A stretch of DNA of 64,000 nt from Mycocentrospora acerina (lineage: Eukaryota; Ascomycota; Dothideomycetes; Pleosporales), in the NCBI GenBank assembly GCA_022701365.1, contig JAKUHH010000284.1:868001-932000 (forward strand), given 5' to 3'. A program made the translations under genes and the position numbers. The notes under the pieces were generated by a model. The model saw nothing but the letters and a program-made list of their open reading frames with translations. It made no database searches and was not told the DNA's origin. Shown one piece after another: positions 34,418 through 46,441 of the stretch (within the stretch, counting starts at the first letter, position 1; each line of letters begins with the position of its first letter).

Positions 34418-35937
34418 TTACGGCATCAATTGATCGCTATTTGCAAAAGACTGATACTTGACTGCCAGGGCAATAGTAGCGCCATCAAGAGACCGAAGGC
34501 GGTTCGTCACTATCAGTCTGCCGTACCGATCGCAGATGCTTTCAGTGAGCTTGAAGAGCTCTGTTACCTCAAAAGCACTCTTGTTGTTCAATTGCATATC
34601 AGCAAAGTCACGTAGACGTGCTTGAACTTCCAGGTTAATAGCAACGGAGCCTGGTTCCGGCAGCAGTGTTGGCGCCAAGATCAATAAAGCAGATGGGTTT
34701 GCTTGTAAGATGCTGAAATGTGATTGTAGTTCGGTAGTCAAAAGCTCATGTGAAGTGAATCCATCAGAAATAAGAGAGGAAAAAGATGGCTGTAGGATGT
34801 ATACAGCTGCATCTTTAATTGACTGTGGCAATGACGGCTTTCTTCTTTGGATAACAATGCGATGATTGATTGAGTCTCCTGACTCAGGCCTGCCTGGCGT
34901 TGCCAAGTGTGCATCTGAAGGTGTGAAATCGTATGTTTGAACTATTACTCGAAGGGCGAGAGACATGCGGACAAGGGCTTTAGATGATCCTGTGTATCTA
35001 TCACACACCTAGTTCCATTGTGTTAGAGGGCTTTGGTGCAATGTCAGAGGCCAACCCGCATAGGCAGAATGACTTACATGAACGATGGAAGCTTCACCAA
35101 GACTTTGCCAATTCAATAGCCCAAGCAGCGCTGTAAGACTATCGTCCAGATTACCTACGCTATGGCGATAGGCCAACCACTGACGACTAAGCTGCGGCTC
35201 CTCGGCACAATCTGAGGCGAATGACCGAGGAGAGTTGAGAGCTTCCATGTAAGCGCTGCTAATACCTGATTTTAAAGAGGTTGGATCTAACATTCCATCG
35301 AGATTCTGAGTGACCGAAGTCAAGTGCAACGCCGAGGGGGCAACCTTGTTCGCTAGGAACATGACAGCATCGAAGTGTAATAATTCAGTTGTAAACGAAG
35401 ACGATAAAGCTGTATGCGCGACATAGCCGAGTTGTGGTTCATGCAGAAACCCAGCTGTCGCAGTCATTCTTACTACTCTACTCAAAATGTACTCCGGAAC
35501 ATCTGCCAGATCGGCCAGCTCTTCAATAGAGATACTCTCGCTCAAAGGAACATATGCTATGACTTGAAATTCACCAAGCCATTTTAGACATGCGAGAAGT
35601 TGATTCTATGGCCGAGCTATCAGTCAACCATTTTGCATTGGCGTATCACAAGAGGCCTGTCGTAGACGTGTCTACCTACCTGTGTTGCCATTCGGCGTAT
35701 AAAACAGGTGGGTCCAGCCAATAAGGTTTGCAGACGGTTCGCAATACCGCAAAGGTTCCGTTGAGCTGCCGATATTTCATGACTTGGTGCGGGTGAACTA
35801 GAAGAAAAAAGTAGCGTCTCGCCGGCTTGTTCATTGCGACCAGTAAGATTATTGCGGTTGCTGTCGCTGAGGCCTTTGAGTGTTTTTGCAGCAACGGTGA
35901 GATCCGAGCAAAGCGCATCAAGCAGACTCAAGTCCAT
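34418..35937 (-). CDS. AflS/AflJ-like transcriptional co-activator (MdpA type)
   Basis: Three exons (35937-35680, 35605-35078, 35008-34418) with introns of 74 and 69 nt; 458 aa. The N-terminal helical part is followed by a winged-helix-like block (SISIEELADLADVPEYILSR, then RMTATAGFLHEPQLGYVAHT), as in O-methyltransferase dimerisation domains. The C-terminal half lacks a clear SAM-binding glycine motif. This is the AflS/AflJ and MdpA pattern: a methyltransferase-derived protein that binds the AflR-type activator rather than acting as an enzyme. Its presence with an AflR homologue in one cluster supports that role. All three exon junctions keep one frame. The ATG at 35937 is the first in-frame ATG. 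Confidence 0.82.
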
Positions 35938-38900
35938 TTTCAAAGATGAGTTCTAACGTGTAATTCTGTAAGTCACACTGATAGTGAGATGAATGACATG
36001 TCCATACCAAGGAAGAAGGCGTGCTCCTAGTACACAGATATCCTCTCACAACTTGATATGCGCCGACAGTTCTAAGATAAATCGCGACGCCCCAGTTCAA
36101 CTTTAGCCAAAAGCGTCAATGATGATGCAATGTAAAAGTATGCTTCTGTCCCGGCAACCGACGGGGGTAGCGGCGCGAGCCATGGTGTAGGAGCCTAGGA
36201 CCGGGGTGCCTGAGTAGGCGAGATATACGGGGTTGTGCATGTACTACTGCCATAACGTACCTAATATTTTCGTAGTCTGTCATACTCCACATGTTTCTTG
36301 CGTCAGCAATAGATCTGTCCGTCATTTTCAGCTAGTATAGCTCCTAAAAATTCCTTTTTATCGTCCTATTTTCTCCGAGTAGTCTAGATCCTACACTGAT
36401 TAGCGAGAGCTGAGATCAAGGCTACTGAGTTTGATGTGATGCTCTAGGAAAGAACACTATATCCTGCAACGAGAATCTTGACGTGCTCTTCGAAACCAAG
36501 ATAACACTTCTCCTTACCGAGCGGAAAACATAATCTAAGTCTTGGGAAAATAAGCTATTACTACACACTAGTACTTAGCTTATCAGCTAGACTTTCGTCC
36601 TGCTGAAAATGTATAGAAGGTGTTTCCGTTTCAAGCTTAGGTTAGGTTTCATTCACACGCAAGATAAGATTATATTGCTTGTACGAACAGCTTTCGTGGA
36701 GATATTTGTCACAAAGTTTTAGATAGATTAATTCAATATTAGGCTGCTTTGTTCACCTGTACCTGTTCAAAAAGATAGCCGCGTATCATCCAACATCTTC
36801 TCGATGCATTTTCGTTAGGCTCTTGATGATCAGCTATAGAGCACGCATTCCTCTACCGCTCAGGCACCCCACTAGACGACAAGTGCGCGATTTTAACGCA
36901 CTAGGGTTCGGACCGTAGCTGCAGGGCGCACCGTACACCCGCACGCGCCCAAAGACGCCTAATGGCGCGGGGACCGATGTAAGGTTCACGCATGCAAATA
37001 ATGAGTCAGCTCCAGAAATTATCTTGATCGAGCTAGCGATGCATGCCCGTACGACTTTCAATGCGGTGTTCATGCCTTTCAGCACAGGGCTCTCTGACGT
37101 GAGATTGATAAAAAATTTGAACAGAAATGTCACTGTCAGGCAAGACAGCTACTGTCTTCAGGTTGACCCATGGCTTACCATTCCTGGGTGCAACGTTATT
37201 TATATAACACGAGACGTTATGTCTGTGATATTTTTTTCAAGACTGGCTGTCGGAGGGTTGGCATAATCCCGAATTCTAAGATTGTGAAGGTAGTGTGTAA
37301 ACAATTATAGGCTTAAGCCAGTAGATATCCTGATATATGCGAGAATAACAGATAGTATGGTTTTCGACTCGAGATTACCTATCGGCCCGGATCCGGGTAC
37401 AAGAGTTCTAACTGCCGTATGTAGCGTATTTGTTAAGGCAAAGCGAGGATCATATTCGATTTAGATCTCGGCAGAGAAAAAAATTGTAGCGGAATTTAAA
37501 CGATGGCCCCTACAAGCCACGATACCTTTAGCCGCCCTTACACTTCCGAGCTGATCATCATTCGTGCCGCAATCTTGCAATAAGTTTGGTCGCAGCTGTC
37601 GCTGTCAGGTGAAAAACTAGCAATTAGTGAAGCGGTAGTGAGCGCTGAGCGAACACTAGGAGCCAGCAAGTTCAATCCCGCATGGACGATTATGTCAGAG
37701 CCGCATAAAATTTCCAGTCTCAGTTTAGCGGTGTCTATAGTCCCATGCACGGCTTCCATCAACAGGAACTAGTGTTGCCGCCGTAGCAAACGCCTCACTA
37801 GGCAAAATGGCGAAGCATCTGCCATTGAAAGCAAAGATGTCTGATTTCATCGAAAGAGTACTCTCAAAATCAGAAGTGCTTTAATGAAAATCTTCGAGGC
37901 GCAGAATGGAATAATCTTGAAGTAATCGATACAAACTGCTCTGGTCGTGTTTGGTGTTTCGCCGTATCCTGACAACTACTGCATTGAGTAAAGCCGACTA
38001 CACCACTTGACTTCTCGGGACTTAGATTCGGCAACTGCAAAAGAACAGTTTTGATCTGCAGTAGTGAATTCTAAGAGAACAAAGCCCTTTCTTGCTTTTT
38101 TGCCATAAACTATCGTTTTCTTAAGCTCGCTTTGCGTAAGAATGGCCTAAAGTGAGTATAGTCTTCTTGTTTTGCTAAGTTTTGATTAACTCAGTCACTG
38201 CTTCTACTTTCCACACTGGCCTTTGTTCTGAACCTAAATCCACAATTGAGTGTATGGTACCCTAGGCATCTGCAGACTTGGCCTTCTAAAGTAATGGAAA
38301 TTATACTGAAAAGGCTACATTAAGTACCCAGTGAACACAAGTTTTCAATCTTTCGGAAGTTGACTTTTCTTAATCACTGCTTGGGTATTTTACGTAGGCG
38401 TACCCTTGGCTTCACTTTTAAGTAGCTTGAACGCGTCGACGCCACCTTCAAAGTAGTAACCGCTACCCAGAACGATGACGGGCTCACGTCTTGATGACGA
38501 ACTCAAGTCAGTATACCACGTCTGTGACACTATCAATATTTTCCAATCCCTGTAGATACTGATCGTAACTCAGAGTCCTTCGGAAGAAGTTCGTTTGCTC
38601 ATCGATAACAACCGATGCGCATGGTTTACACGGCGCAACAGTATTTCGCACTTAGGAAAGTGTTGCGGTGGATTCATCAACCCCAGATCAATACAAGCCG
38701 AGTCATGTCCCGTGCATTACCCCTTTTCGGGAGATTTCTATCTCGGGTGGAATTTATCGTATGCTCAGATTTACTGCCAGCATGTTGCTTGCAAGAGGAT
38801 TCATACTTTCCTATGCCGCAGCAGTCTTATAAAGATAGAATGTTGATAAGAATCACATTTGCCATACCTAAATATTTGCACATAGCACTTGCGGCAGACC

Positions 38901-38966
38901 AACAATTCGGCAAACAGGTGTTGCAGTCTTTGATAGCACTACTTTGAAAATTGATACGTTTCAATC
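35938..38966. other. Long intergenic region before the flavoprotein gene
   Basis: This 3.0-kb stretch has no intact gene. A 12-mer GGGGTGCCTGAG at 36203-36214 recurs inverted at 36859-36870, which might mark a small decayed DNA transposon. A GC-richer patch at 36850-36970 stands out from its AT-rich flanks. Close to the flavoprotein start are CTTTCGGAAG (38350-38359) and CCTTCGGAAG (38577-38586), which resemble motifs in other cluster promoters. Confidence 0.4.
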
Positions 38967-40994
38967 ATGGGAGATATTGACAGTGAAGCGGCTCAAGGCA
39001 CTGCGCCAATGCTAGACGTCGACGTTCTCATTGTCGGCGCGGGTCCGTCGGGCGCCTCGCTGGCATGTTTTCTAGGCTCTCATGGTAAGCCAGCAAATAG
39101 GAATCAAGATCAACGATAAGATTAAACGCTAATTGAGAATTACCTGCCTATAGGCATCAAAGGCTTGATGATTTCTGACACATCGGGCCCGTCACCGCAC
39201 CCTCGAGCGAATTATGTAAACATGGCAGGTTTGGGTATGACAACGTCTCCAGGTCATCAATCTTGCATGAAGACGGTGCTAATGCGTCCTTGTAGAGTGT
39301 CTCCGTGAAATTGGTATAGAGGCAAAGGCAGCTGACGTCTCATATCCCGTCTCGCAATATTCAACGTATACACGCTTCTGCAGAACTCTCGCTGGCGAAG
39401 AGATCTACCGTGCATACGTGTTCGGCAATGATCCTCATCGACATGTAAGAAATATTGTCTGATCTTGTAACTGAAAATCCAGGACTAACTCAAGATTTAG
39501 GGTGATTACGATGATGCAAGCCCGTCCAAAACCCTTTGTCTTTGCCAGACTGACCTGGAGCCACTGCTTATTGAGCACTCATCCGAGAATGGATTCCCAA
39601 CCCGGTGGAACACACGACTAGTCAGCTTCATCGAAGACAAAGCAAACGATGTTGTTATCAGTACCCTCGAGGACATTTCAACTGGACAGACCTATGCAGT
39701 TCGCTCAAAGCACCTAGCCGCTGCAGATGGCCCAAATAGTCAGGTTGTGCGTCAGCTTGAGATTCCTATGGTCCAAGGCCCTGGTAATGGCTTCGTCATC
39801 AGTGTGTGGGTTGATGCTGATCTGGGCCACCTGGTCAAACCCACAAGAGGCCTGCTACATTATCTGGATCTACCAGACAAACCGCAGCCAGATTTTGGAG
39901 TACTAGGCATCGCACATTTTATAAAGCCTTGGAACGACTGGGTCATCTCTTTGTTCCCTCATCCCAGCTATAAGAAACTTGTAGCCACTGAAGAGGAAAT
40001 CCTGGCCCGCATGAAGGAGCTTATTGGTGACGATACTATCGAATACAAAGTTAAGGATATTAGTGTGTGGGATTTTGATGAAGTCTATGCCAAATATTAC
40101 TCCCAGGGCAACGTTCATTGCATCGGCAATGCCGTTCATCGTCACCCCCCCTTCGGCGGACTCGGGATCAGTACTTGCATGGAGGACTCATTTAACTTGG
40201 CTTGGAAGTTATCACACGTTATCCAGGGTAAGGCAAACAAGTCTCTATTGACTTCTTACAACGATGAACGCCAACCAGCTGGCGAGTATGTTGTTAAGCG
40301 TACTAATGAGAATGGTCGGCTGAACTTTAACTTTTACGGCATGCTTGGATATCTTGACGATCCCGACACAGATCGCCGAAGTCAAATCGCGAACTTGCTG
40401 AAGGAAGATTCTGATGAAGGAGATGCTTTGCGCGAGAAATTCCGCACATCCATTCGGGAGCTTGCCGACGAGCGCCATTGTGTTGGGGCAATGATGAATC
40501 AGTGGTACAAGTCCTCCGCCATCTATGTCGAGGACGAAACGGAGGAGCCGGATTGGCCAAAGAATGACTCGGAACGTTCTCATAAGCTTTACACGAGCAC
40601 ATACCCTGGCTGGCGCGTGCCGCATGCCTGGCTTGGTGTCCCACAAGAAAAGTCGGGTCCTCGCGACGCACTGATATCCACTCGTGATGTTGTTGGACAT
40701 GGCCGATTCACCATCTTGACTGGCATTGGTGGCAAGTCTGTTTGGGCTCCTGCAGCAAGCGAGGTCAGCAAAGCCACCGGTGTCGATATTTTGGTTGCAA
40801 GTATTGGTTGGGGTCAAGACTATCATGATACGTTTTTCCGCTGGCACGAGACGCGCGGTGTTGGTGAGAAGGGAGCCGTCCTTGTCAGGCCGGATCGAAC
40901 CGTCGCGTGGCGTGCACAAGCGCCACCAGGAGATGTCGCTACCACACAGGCAAAGTTAGAATTGGTAATCAAGAAGATTCTTGGAATTAATTGA
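38967..40994 (+). CDS. FAD-dependent aromatic hydroxylase (phenol hydroxylase type)
   Basis: Four exons (38967-39084, 39154-39228, 39296-39444, 39501-40994) with introns of 69, 67 and 56 nt; 611 aa. The Rossmann motif VLIVGAGPSG is at residues 20-29. The region CIGNAVHRHPPFGGLGISTC is the class A flavoprotein GD-type FAD-binding block, although the usual Asp is Asn here. A C-terminal thioredoxin-like domain (about 430-611) marks the phenol-2-monooxygenase subgroup. Such enzymes add a ring hydroxyl next to an existing phenol with NAD(P)H and O2. In this cluster the likely substrate is an anthrone, anthraquinone or related polyphenol, an inference from context. Three of the four exons are short and carry the N-terminus; splicing was assigned by frame continuity and GT/AG sites. 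Confidence 0.85.
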
Positions 40995-42455
40995 AAGCCG
41001 AGCCTTCCGAACAGAAAGATTGTCAGGCATCACGTCACGCTGCTTTTTCAAAAAAGATGGGCAAAGTCAAGCTTCTGATACACATTCCGTAGTGCCGAAC
41101 AATGATATGATAATACAAATAAATTGATAGTAGAATCTGCACTTTTAGAACTCTGTCATTAAATAAATGAGTCATAATTCTTCTGAGCTTGTTCAGTACC
41201 TCTTCCGCGTGCGAACACGAGATCTACCGTGATTTAAACCATTTTCATGTCACTAGGAATTGCTCCATGATCCCACAAAGTGTGATAGCCATGCTCAAAG
41301 ACCTTGTGAAGTCGAGAAAACGGCTTGGATTGGCTGACGATATGTGAAACCAAATAAAGGAATGCATGTCATCCCAAAAAGAGACCAACCTGTTGAGGAC
41401 AATGCTGCATGGACACCATGCTCTTAGTTCGATTCAAACTGATTCTTTCACCTCAACCATAGTCTTCCTTGTGATTTTTGATTTCACCATCACTAGCTGT
41501 AATACAGCGAATTTTGGTGCCATCACCATTTAGGTTAGTGCGATCAATCAGTATTGAATGCCCGGATCTCCACGGAGAAGAGTTGAATTTTCAGTATCAG
41601 CTTCATTGCGACACTGTGTACTAGATCGTCAAAGACATGGTTTTATCTATTCACGACCACTCAAAGAGATTATGGAGTTGTTTATTTGACTCATTACATC
41701 TGAATGGCCTATTCCAGGCAGTTTCGCGAATTTTCACAATCTATCATTAGCAATATGACTGGTTTAGGCCCCATCATTGTAGATACGTAGACATGATCAG
41801 GTGGTATTTTCAGCCTTGGCCAAATGAATGCATTTTGAACCGATTCAAATTTAGAGTTTAGAGATTGCGAAAGACTTGGTCAACGCGGATCTAGCCGAAA
41901 AAGGCTTGTACTGATTCGTCGTGTGACCAAGTCACAAAGAATAGCCAGCGCTACGCTCGGTTTTAGTCACACTCGCCTATTGGGAACCAAATTTTGGCTA
42001 TTACTCGCATGCAGGGTACTGCAGCTGCCACGCAGTACAGCGCTAGGTTACCAAAACTCTCCTCACGCTAATCAGCTACCCTATCTCCAATTCCATGACT
42101 TTCTCGTTAAAGATTACAGATAGTACTGCCCGTTTAGCCGATAAATATTACAGCACCACTAACGAAATATGAAACGGTGAAGTTGAGACAGAACTAGAAT
42201 GCTCTCAAGAAATTACATGCTCTGTGTTATCAAGATATAGCACGGATGGTACAAAGGCTTTGGTAGGAGATCTTGAATTATGCTATGACCTCAATGTATT
42301 GTGAATCGAAATCTAAAATGCCATCGTTTATGCTATCTCAGTTCTTCTCCACCGACGCTACTTCAAAATATCACCAACAGAGCTTAATAATTCCTAGCTA
42401 GGTTTCCAAAATATTTTTGAAGATAAAGCTGCATTTGTGATACTATCCTATGAGT
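40995..42455. other. Intergenic region, no gene seen
   Basis: This 1.46-kb AT-rich spacer separates the 3' ends of the flavoprotein and SDR genes. No coding pattern or repeat was recognised. Confidence 0.45.
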
Positions 42456-43250
42456 TCATGCAGCTCCACCGTCCAGAGTAATGACTTTTCCGTTGATCCA
42501 CTCTCCCTCCTTGCTTGCGAGGAATCCAACAACATGAGCAATGTCCTGGGGAAAGCCATTACGGTGTAAAGGAGATGCATGAGCAGCCATCTGCTGACGC
42601 TCCTCGGCAGTGTACTTGGAACCATTGGGAATATAGTGATGTGAGACTTCGTGAAACATATCAGTGACCGTACCGCCTGGTGCAACGGCGTTGACGGTAA
42701 TCTTCTTGTCGCCGCAGTCTTTGGAGAATATGCGAACAAACGAGTCAACGGCGCCCTTGGATCCCGAGTAAAGTGAGTGTTTCGGAACGCTGAAATCCTT
42801 GGATGTATTCGAAGAGGTAAGAATAATGCGGCCACCTTCATTTAGATGGAGATAGGCCTCGCGTGCTACAAAAAATTGACCACGCGTGTTGAGACTGAAG
42901 ACCCGGTCGAATTCTTCCTCGGTTACATCTTTGAGGTGACCAAAGCTGACAACTCCCGAATTGCTCACAGCGATGTCGAGGTGACCAAAGTGGGCGACAG
43001 CGTCGTCAAAAAGCTTCACTATTTGAGAAACTTGGCGTATGTCGGCCTTGAATGCTACTGCATCCGATCCCAAACTCTTGATTTCGGCAACGACCTTCTC
43101 AGCATCTTTGGCGGAGTTTGCGTAGTTCACCACCACTTTGGCACCTAGGCGGCCCAGGTATATTGCGATTGCTGCGCCAATACCGCGCCCAGAGCCTGTT
43201 ACTAAAGCTACTTTGCCATCGAGACGATTGGGTGTGTAGAGATCCGACAT
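42456..43250 (-). CDS. SDR reductase, THN/versicolorin-reductase-like (MdpC type)
   Basis: Single exon, 264 aa from the ATG at 43250 (MSDLYTPNRLDGK); a longer in-frame extension upstream is less conserved. It has the cofactor motif TGSGRGIG, the NSG segment, catalytic Ser in SSNTSK, and YSGSK providing the Tyr-X3-Lys pair. The family includes tetrahydroxynaphthalene reductase, versicolorin reductase and MdpC. MdpC reduces an emodin hydroquinone so that a later dehydration can remove a hydroxyl, giving chrysophanol. NADPH dependence is expected from the family. It is divergent from the NmrA-like oxidoreductase, its expected pathway partner. Confidence 0.88.
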   Translation of the reverse strand: MSDLYTPNRLDGKVALVTGSGRGIGAAIAIYLGRLGAKVVVNYANSAKDAEKVVAEIKSLGSDAVAFKADIRQVSQIVKLFDDAVAHFGHLDIAVSNSGVVSFGHLKDVTEEEFDRVFSLNTRGQFFVAREAYLHLNEGGRIILTSSNTSKDFSVPKHSLYSGSKGAVDSFVRIFSKDCGDKKITVNAVAPGGTVTDMFHEVSHHYIPNGSKYTAEERQQMAAHASPLHRNGFPQDIAHVVGFLASKEGEWINGKVITLDGGAA

Positions 43251-44017
43251 GTTGTGAAGTTTTGATATCTGCGAGGGAAAACGAAATAGATAATAGAGCA
43301 ATAGCTAGTATGAACTGTGTTGGAGCATACACACATGTTTTGGGTTACATGATATACATCATTTTTCAACAGTCAATGCAGACTGCACGGGTCATTCGCG
43401 AGCATTCTCCTTCTCGCTTAACCAAGGCTTTCGAACTCCGATTTGTTACTAGCACGGTCGCCCGAATAGGGAGAGTGAAAAAGAAACAATCTTACGATCA
43501 ATGTAGCGATTCGATCTATGTCATTGTGATACATTGTAGTCTCTAGACTTTCGATGGTGATGTTTTGGAGTCGCTATTTGTTCCGTTTTGACTCTGTCCC
43601 GAACCTACCGGCAAGATTTCGAGTCAAGTCTCGATAGAATTCAAGAGAACTATGAAGCGCGAACTTAATTTTTGCACAAAACAATACTACTAGCGACATA
43701 TCATCAATTGTACAACGCACATCATTACCTCTCGGTGTCGAGCATTTGAAGCTGCAAAACAATTCCGACGCGTTTGAAGCGGGCTCAAACGAGACAGAGG
43801 CCGACGCTGTGTATTTTCCCTCCGAAGGTTGATAAGAACGCGAAATCTCGGGGGTCGGCAAATTAATTAATCTTGCAATCCTGTATCCTCCACCTGAATA
43901 CGATAAGGACCTCCATATGGTCTCAAAAATTAGAATATAAAGAAATTTATAAAATCTCCGACATATACTCTTCAATCACTTAGCGCAAACCTCTATTTTA
44001 ATTGTCGCCTTTAAAGT
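43251..44017. promoter_or_regulatory. SDR/NmrA-like divergent promoter
   Basis: This 767-bp bidirectional promoter contains an exact TCG-N5-CGA site, TCGAACTCCGA (43431-43441). It also contains TCCGAAGG (43821-43828), the reverse of the TTCGGA core shared by other cluster promoters. Confidence 0.45.
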
Positions 44018-44803
44018 ATGGCTTCCTACTCAATCCTCGGAGCCACAGGAAATTGCGGCCATGCACTTCTTGATCTTCTTCTTCAAACTCCAGATGCCAA
44101 GATCAAAGTCTATTGTCGTAACAGAGAAAAGCTTTTTCGTTTGACGCCTGAAGCGGAGAACAACGCACGGGTCGAAATTTTCACAGGAAGCATTCTAGAT
44201 GTCGACTTACTCGCGAAAGCCATGTATGGTTGCCAGGCCGTCTTCCTTGCAGCAACTACGAATGATAACGTGCCGAATTGCCACATCAGTCAGGACCTAG
44301 CTCGAACGGTCATTAAAGCGCTTGAGAAGACCAAGCTAGAAGCAAAGACTATAAAAATACCAAAGCTTGTGCTCCTATCTTCAGCCACTATTGACCCGTG
44401 GATCAGTCGCAAACACCCTTGGGTCAATGCGATCGTAAGAAGATCTGCTTGGCACGTCTATAAAGACTTGGAGTTGGCAGAGGAATTCTTGCGTGCAAAC
44501 GAGGATTGGGTGTCCTGCATTTACATCAAACCAGGAGGATTATCCGTCGACGTGCAAAGAGGTCATAGGCTTACACTGGACGACGAGGAGTCATTTGTCT
44601 CGTACCTCGACATTGCCGGTGGAATGATTGAGGCAGTAAACGATCCAGAGGGTCGGTGGGACAAGAAGAATGTTGGTGTTGTCAATGCAAACGGAAAAGC
44701 GAAATTTCCACCGGGAACCCCAAAGTGCATTGCTTGTGGACTTTTGACTTACTATTTCCCATTTTTACATCCGTATCTGCCCACAAACACTGGGCCTGCC
44801 TAG
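44018..44803 (+). CDS. NmrA-like NAD(P)-binding oxidoreductase (MdpK type)
   Basis: Single exon, 261 aa. The N-terminus SILGATGNCGHALLDLL is an atypical-SDR/NmrA Rossmann motif. The middle contains VFLAATTNDNVPNCHISQD and KLVLLSSATIDPW, as in MdpK and the AflX/StcQ-related proteins of anthraquinone and aflatoxin clusters. In the monodictyphenone pathway MdpK works with MdpC and MdpB in turning emodin into chrysophanol-type intermediates. The same three types of gene are present here within 5 kb. The exact reaction of MdpK homologues is less certain than that of MdpC. Confidence 0.8.
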   Translation: MASYSILGATGNCGHALLDLLLQTPDAKIKVYCRNREKLFRLTPEAENNARVEIFTGSILDVDLLAKAMYGCQAVFLAATTNDNVPNCHISQDLARTVIKALEKTKLEAKTIKIPKLVLLSSATIDPWISRKHPWVNAIVRRSAWHVYKDLELAEEFLRANEDWVSCIYIKPGGLSVDVQRGHRLTLDDEESFVSYLDIAGGMIEAVNDPEGRWDKKNVGVVNANGKAKFPPGTPKCIACGLLTYYFPFLHPYLPTNTGPA

Positions 44804-46441
44804 TTTGGGATACTTGATTTGTGATCAAAGTATTATAAATGATGATTTGTATTTATTTATTTGCGAAGTCTAGATACTAGTATTCTCTAAGATTGTGATG
44901 ACATGATCCTATTATCTACACAGAAGTGGCTAAACTTTACAACATTAGTTGAAAGTTAACATTATAATTCTTTCACTTGTGTGAGCATGTGAGCATGCTA
45001 TGCCTATTTAGTTTTCTATTCGTATACTCATGATCAACTGAATATTTGTCTTGCTTGTACCTTGTTATTTGCCTTTAAACAAAAATATAACCAAATACTT
45101 CTGTTGGAGTGTTCCTTTACTACACGAAACAACGCCAGGTTCTCGTTAACCAAAATTCTTTTTTTAATGGTAGTGATGAGTATTATGTCGCTGTTTGAGT
45201 TATTTTGGACGTTATTAAATCTGATTATCTCTTGCTGTTTCTTTTGAAGGATTTTGTTTTACCCACATGAGCGGGAAAGTATGAAGGTATTCAGTTTTCA
45301 ATAATATTTTGGCACTTTGAGGCTCCAGTTTATTTTACATCTTTTAGCACCTGTTCTCAAGAAAAGTTTGATCAGGATATGGGAGTCCCCTAATTGTTGA
45401 AGCTTAAGTTAGGCTAGTAGGGAGTACATGGAGGTTGAATAAACAGCTGATACACTCAATGCAAGTGCAGTCAAATCAATGTTCAGTTTTGGTCAGTCTC
45501 ATCGCCTCCCGCTTTTCGTTAGTGGGACGACAGTATTTCCGAGATCCAACTAAGGCAATCACAAGACGATTACTCCTTGATTGAATTCATACTTTAAGCA
45601 CCTTGTAACTTCCACATAGTGATTTGTGTGATTGACTTCGTTGTAGATATTCTCCGGGGGTAACTGTACGTCTAACGTAAATATTCTGCCCTCATACGGG
45701 CAAGACTATACTTTTTGATTGTTGTAATTGCTCTTGTCTACTAGGTCTAATAGTACACTGATACTTCTGCTGTTCTGACATTAAAGGCGAAAAGCAACAA
45801 GGACATGACCAAGATTTATTTTAGAACTTCGCTGACTTAGAACTTTTCTTTTTATTTTAAACAATTTTTAACTATCTCTAATTGTGACTAACAGTATTAG
45901 CATCACCTCCTATTCTAAAATGATGTATTCTCTTAACCTCATAAACCATAGAATTTTCGGCGACAATTGCAAAAGAATCCTATGATTTATTGATGAGCAA
46001 GAGCCTTTGCAAGTCCGATATCAAGCAATTTAGCCCCCGAAAGTAAAAAACTAGCCTTGGATTTTCTTCACCTCAACATAATTAGATATTACAACTTCCA
46101 GTATTGCATAGAATTTGGGGAATCAAAAGCTCGGTATGGCGATGAGTTGCCAAATTCAATAGCGCTATGATGTTACTATTTTTGGCACAACTGCGTTCTT
46201 GGAATGCAAGTAAACTTCACCGCGCAACGGGAGAAAATAGATTCGGGTTAATACTCCACTGAATATCATGGTGACAGTTTTACGAACTAGTTCTACCAGA
46301 CAAGAGTTTCGGAGCATTGTATGAAAATGGACGCTCATCAAGCCGGACCTTTGGTTAATATTCCGGTTGCATGATATAGTCTTTCGGAAGCCTTTGTTTA
46401 CCGCTTGCTTTACTGAAAATCACATACAGTAAAAGCACATA
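44804..46441. promoter_or_regulatory. Spacer and promoter of the dehydratase gene
   Basis: This 1.64-kb AT-rich region has no gene. CTTTCGGAAG at 46381-46390, about 50 bp before the dehydratase start, is identical to a 10-mer upstream of the flavoprotein gene. Confidence 0.4.

Noticed and set aside
37590..37700. Possible tRNA T-loop (GTTCAATCC)
   Set aside because: The flanking T-stem does not pair and no A box or acceptor stem is found at the right distance.
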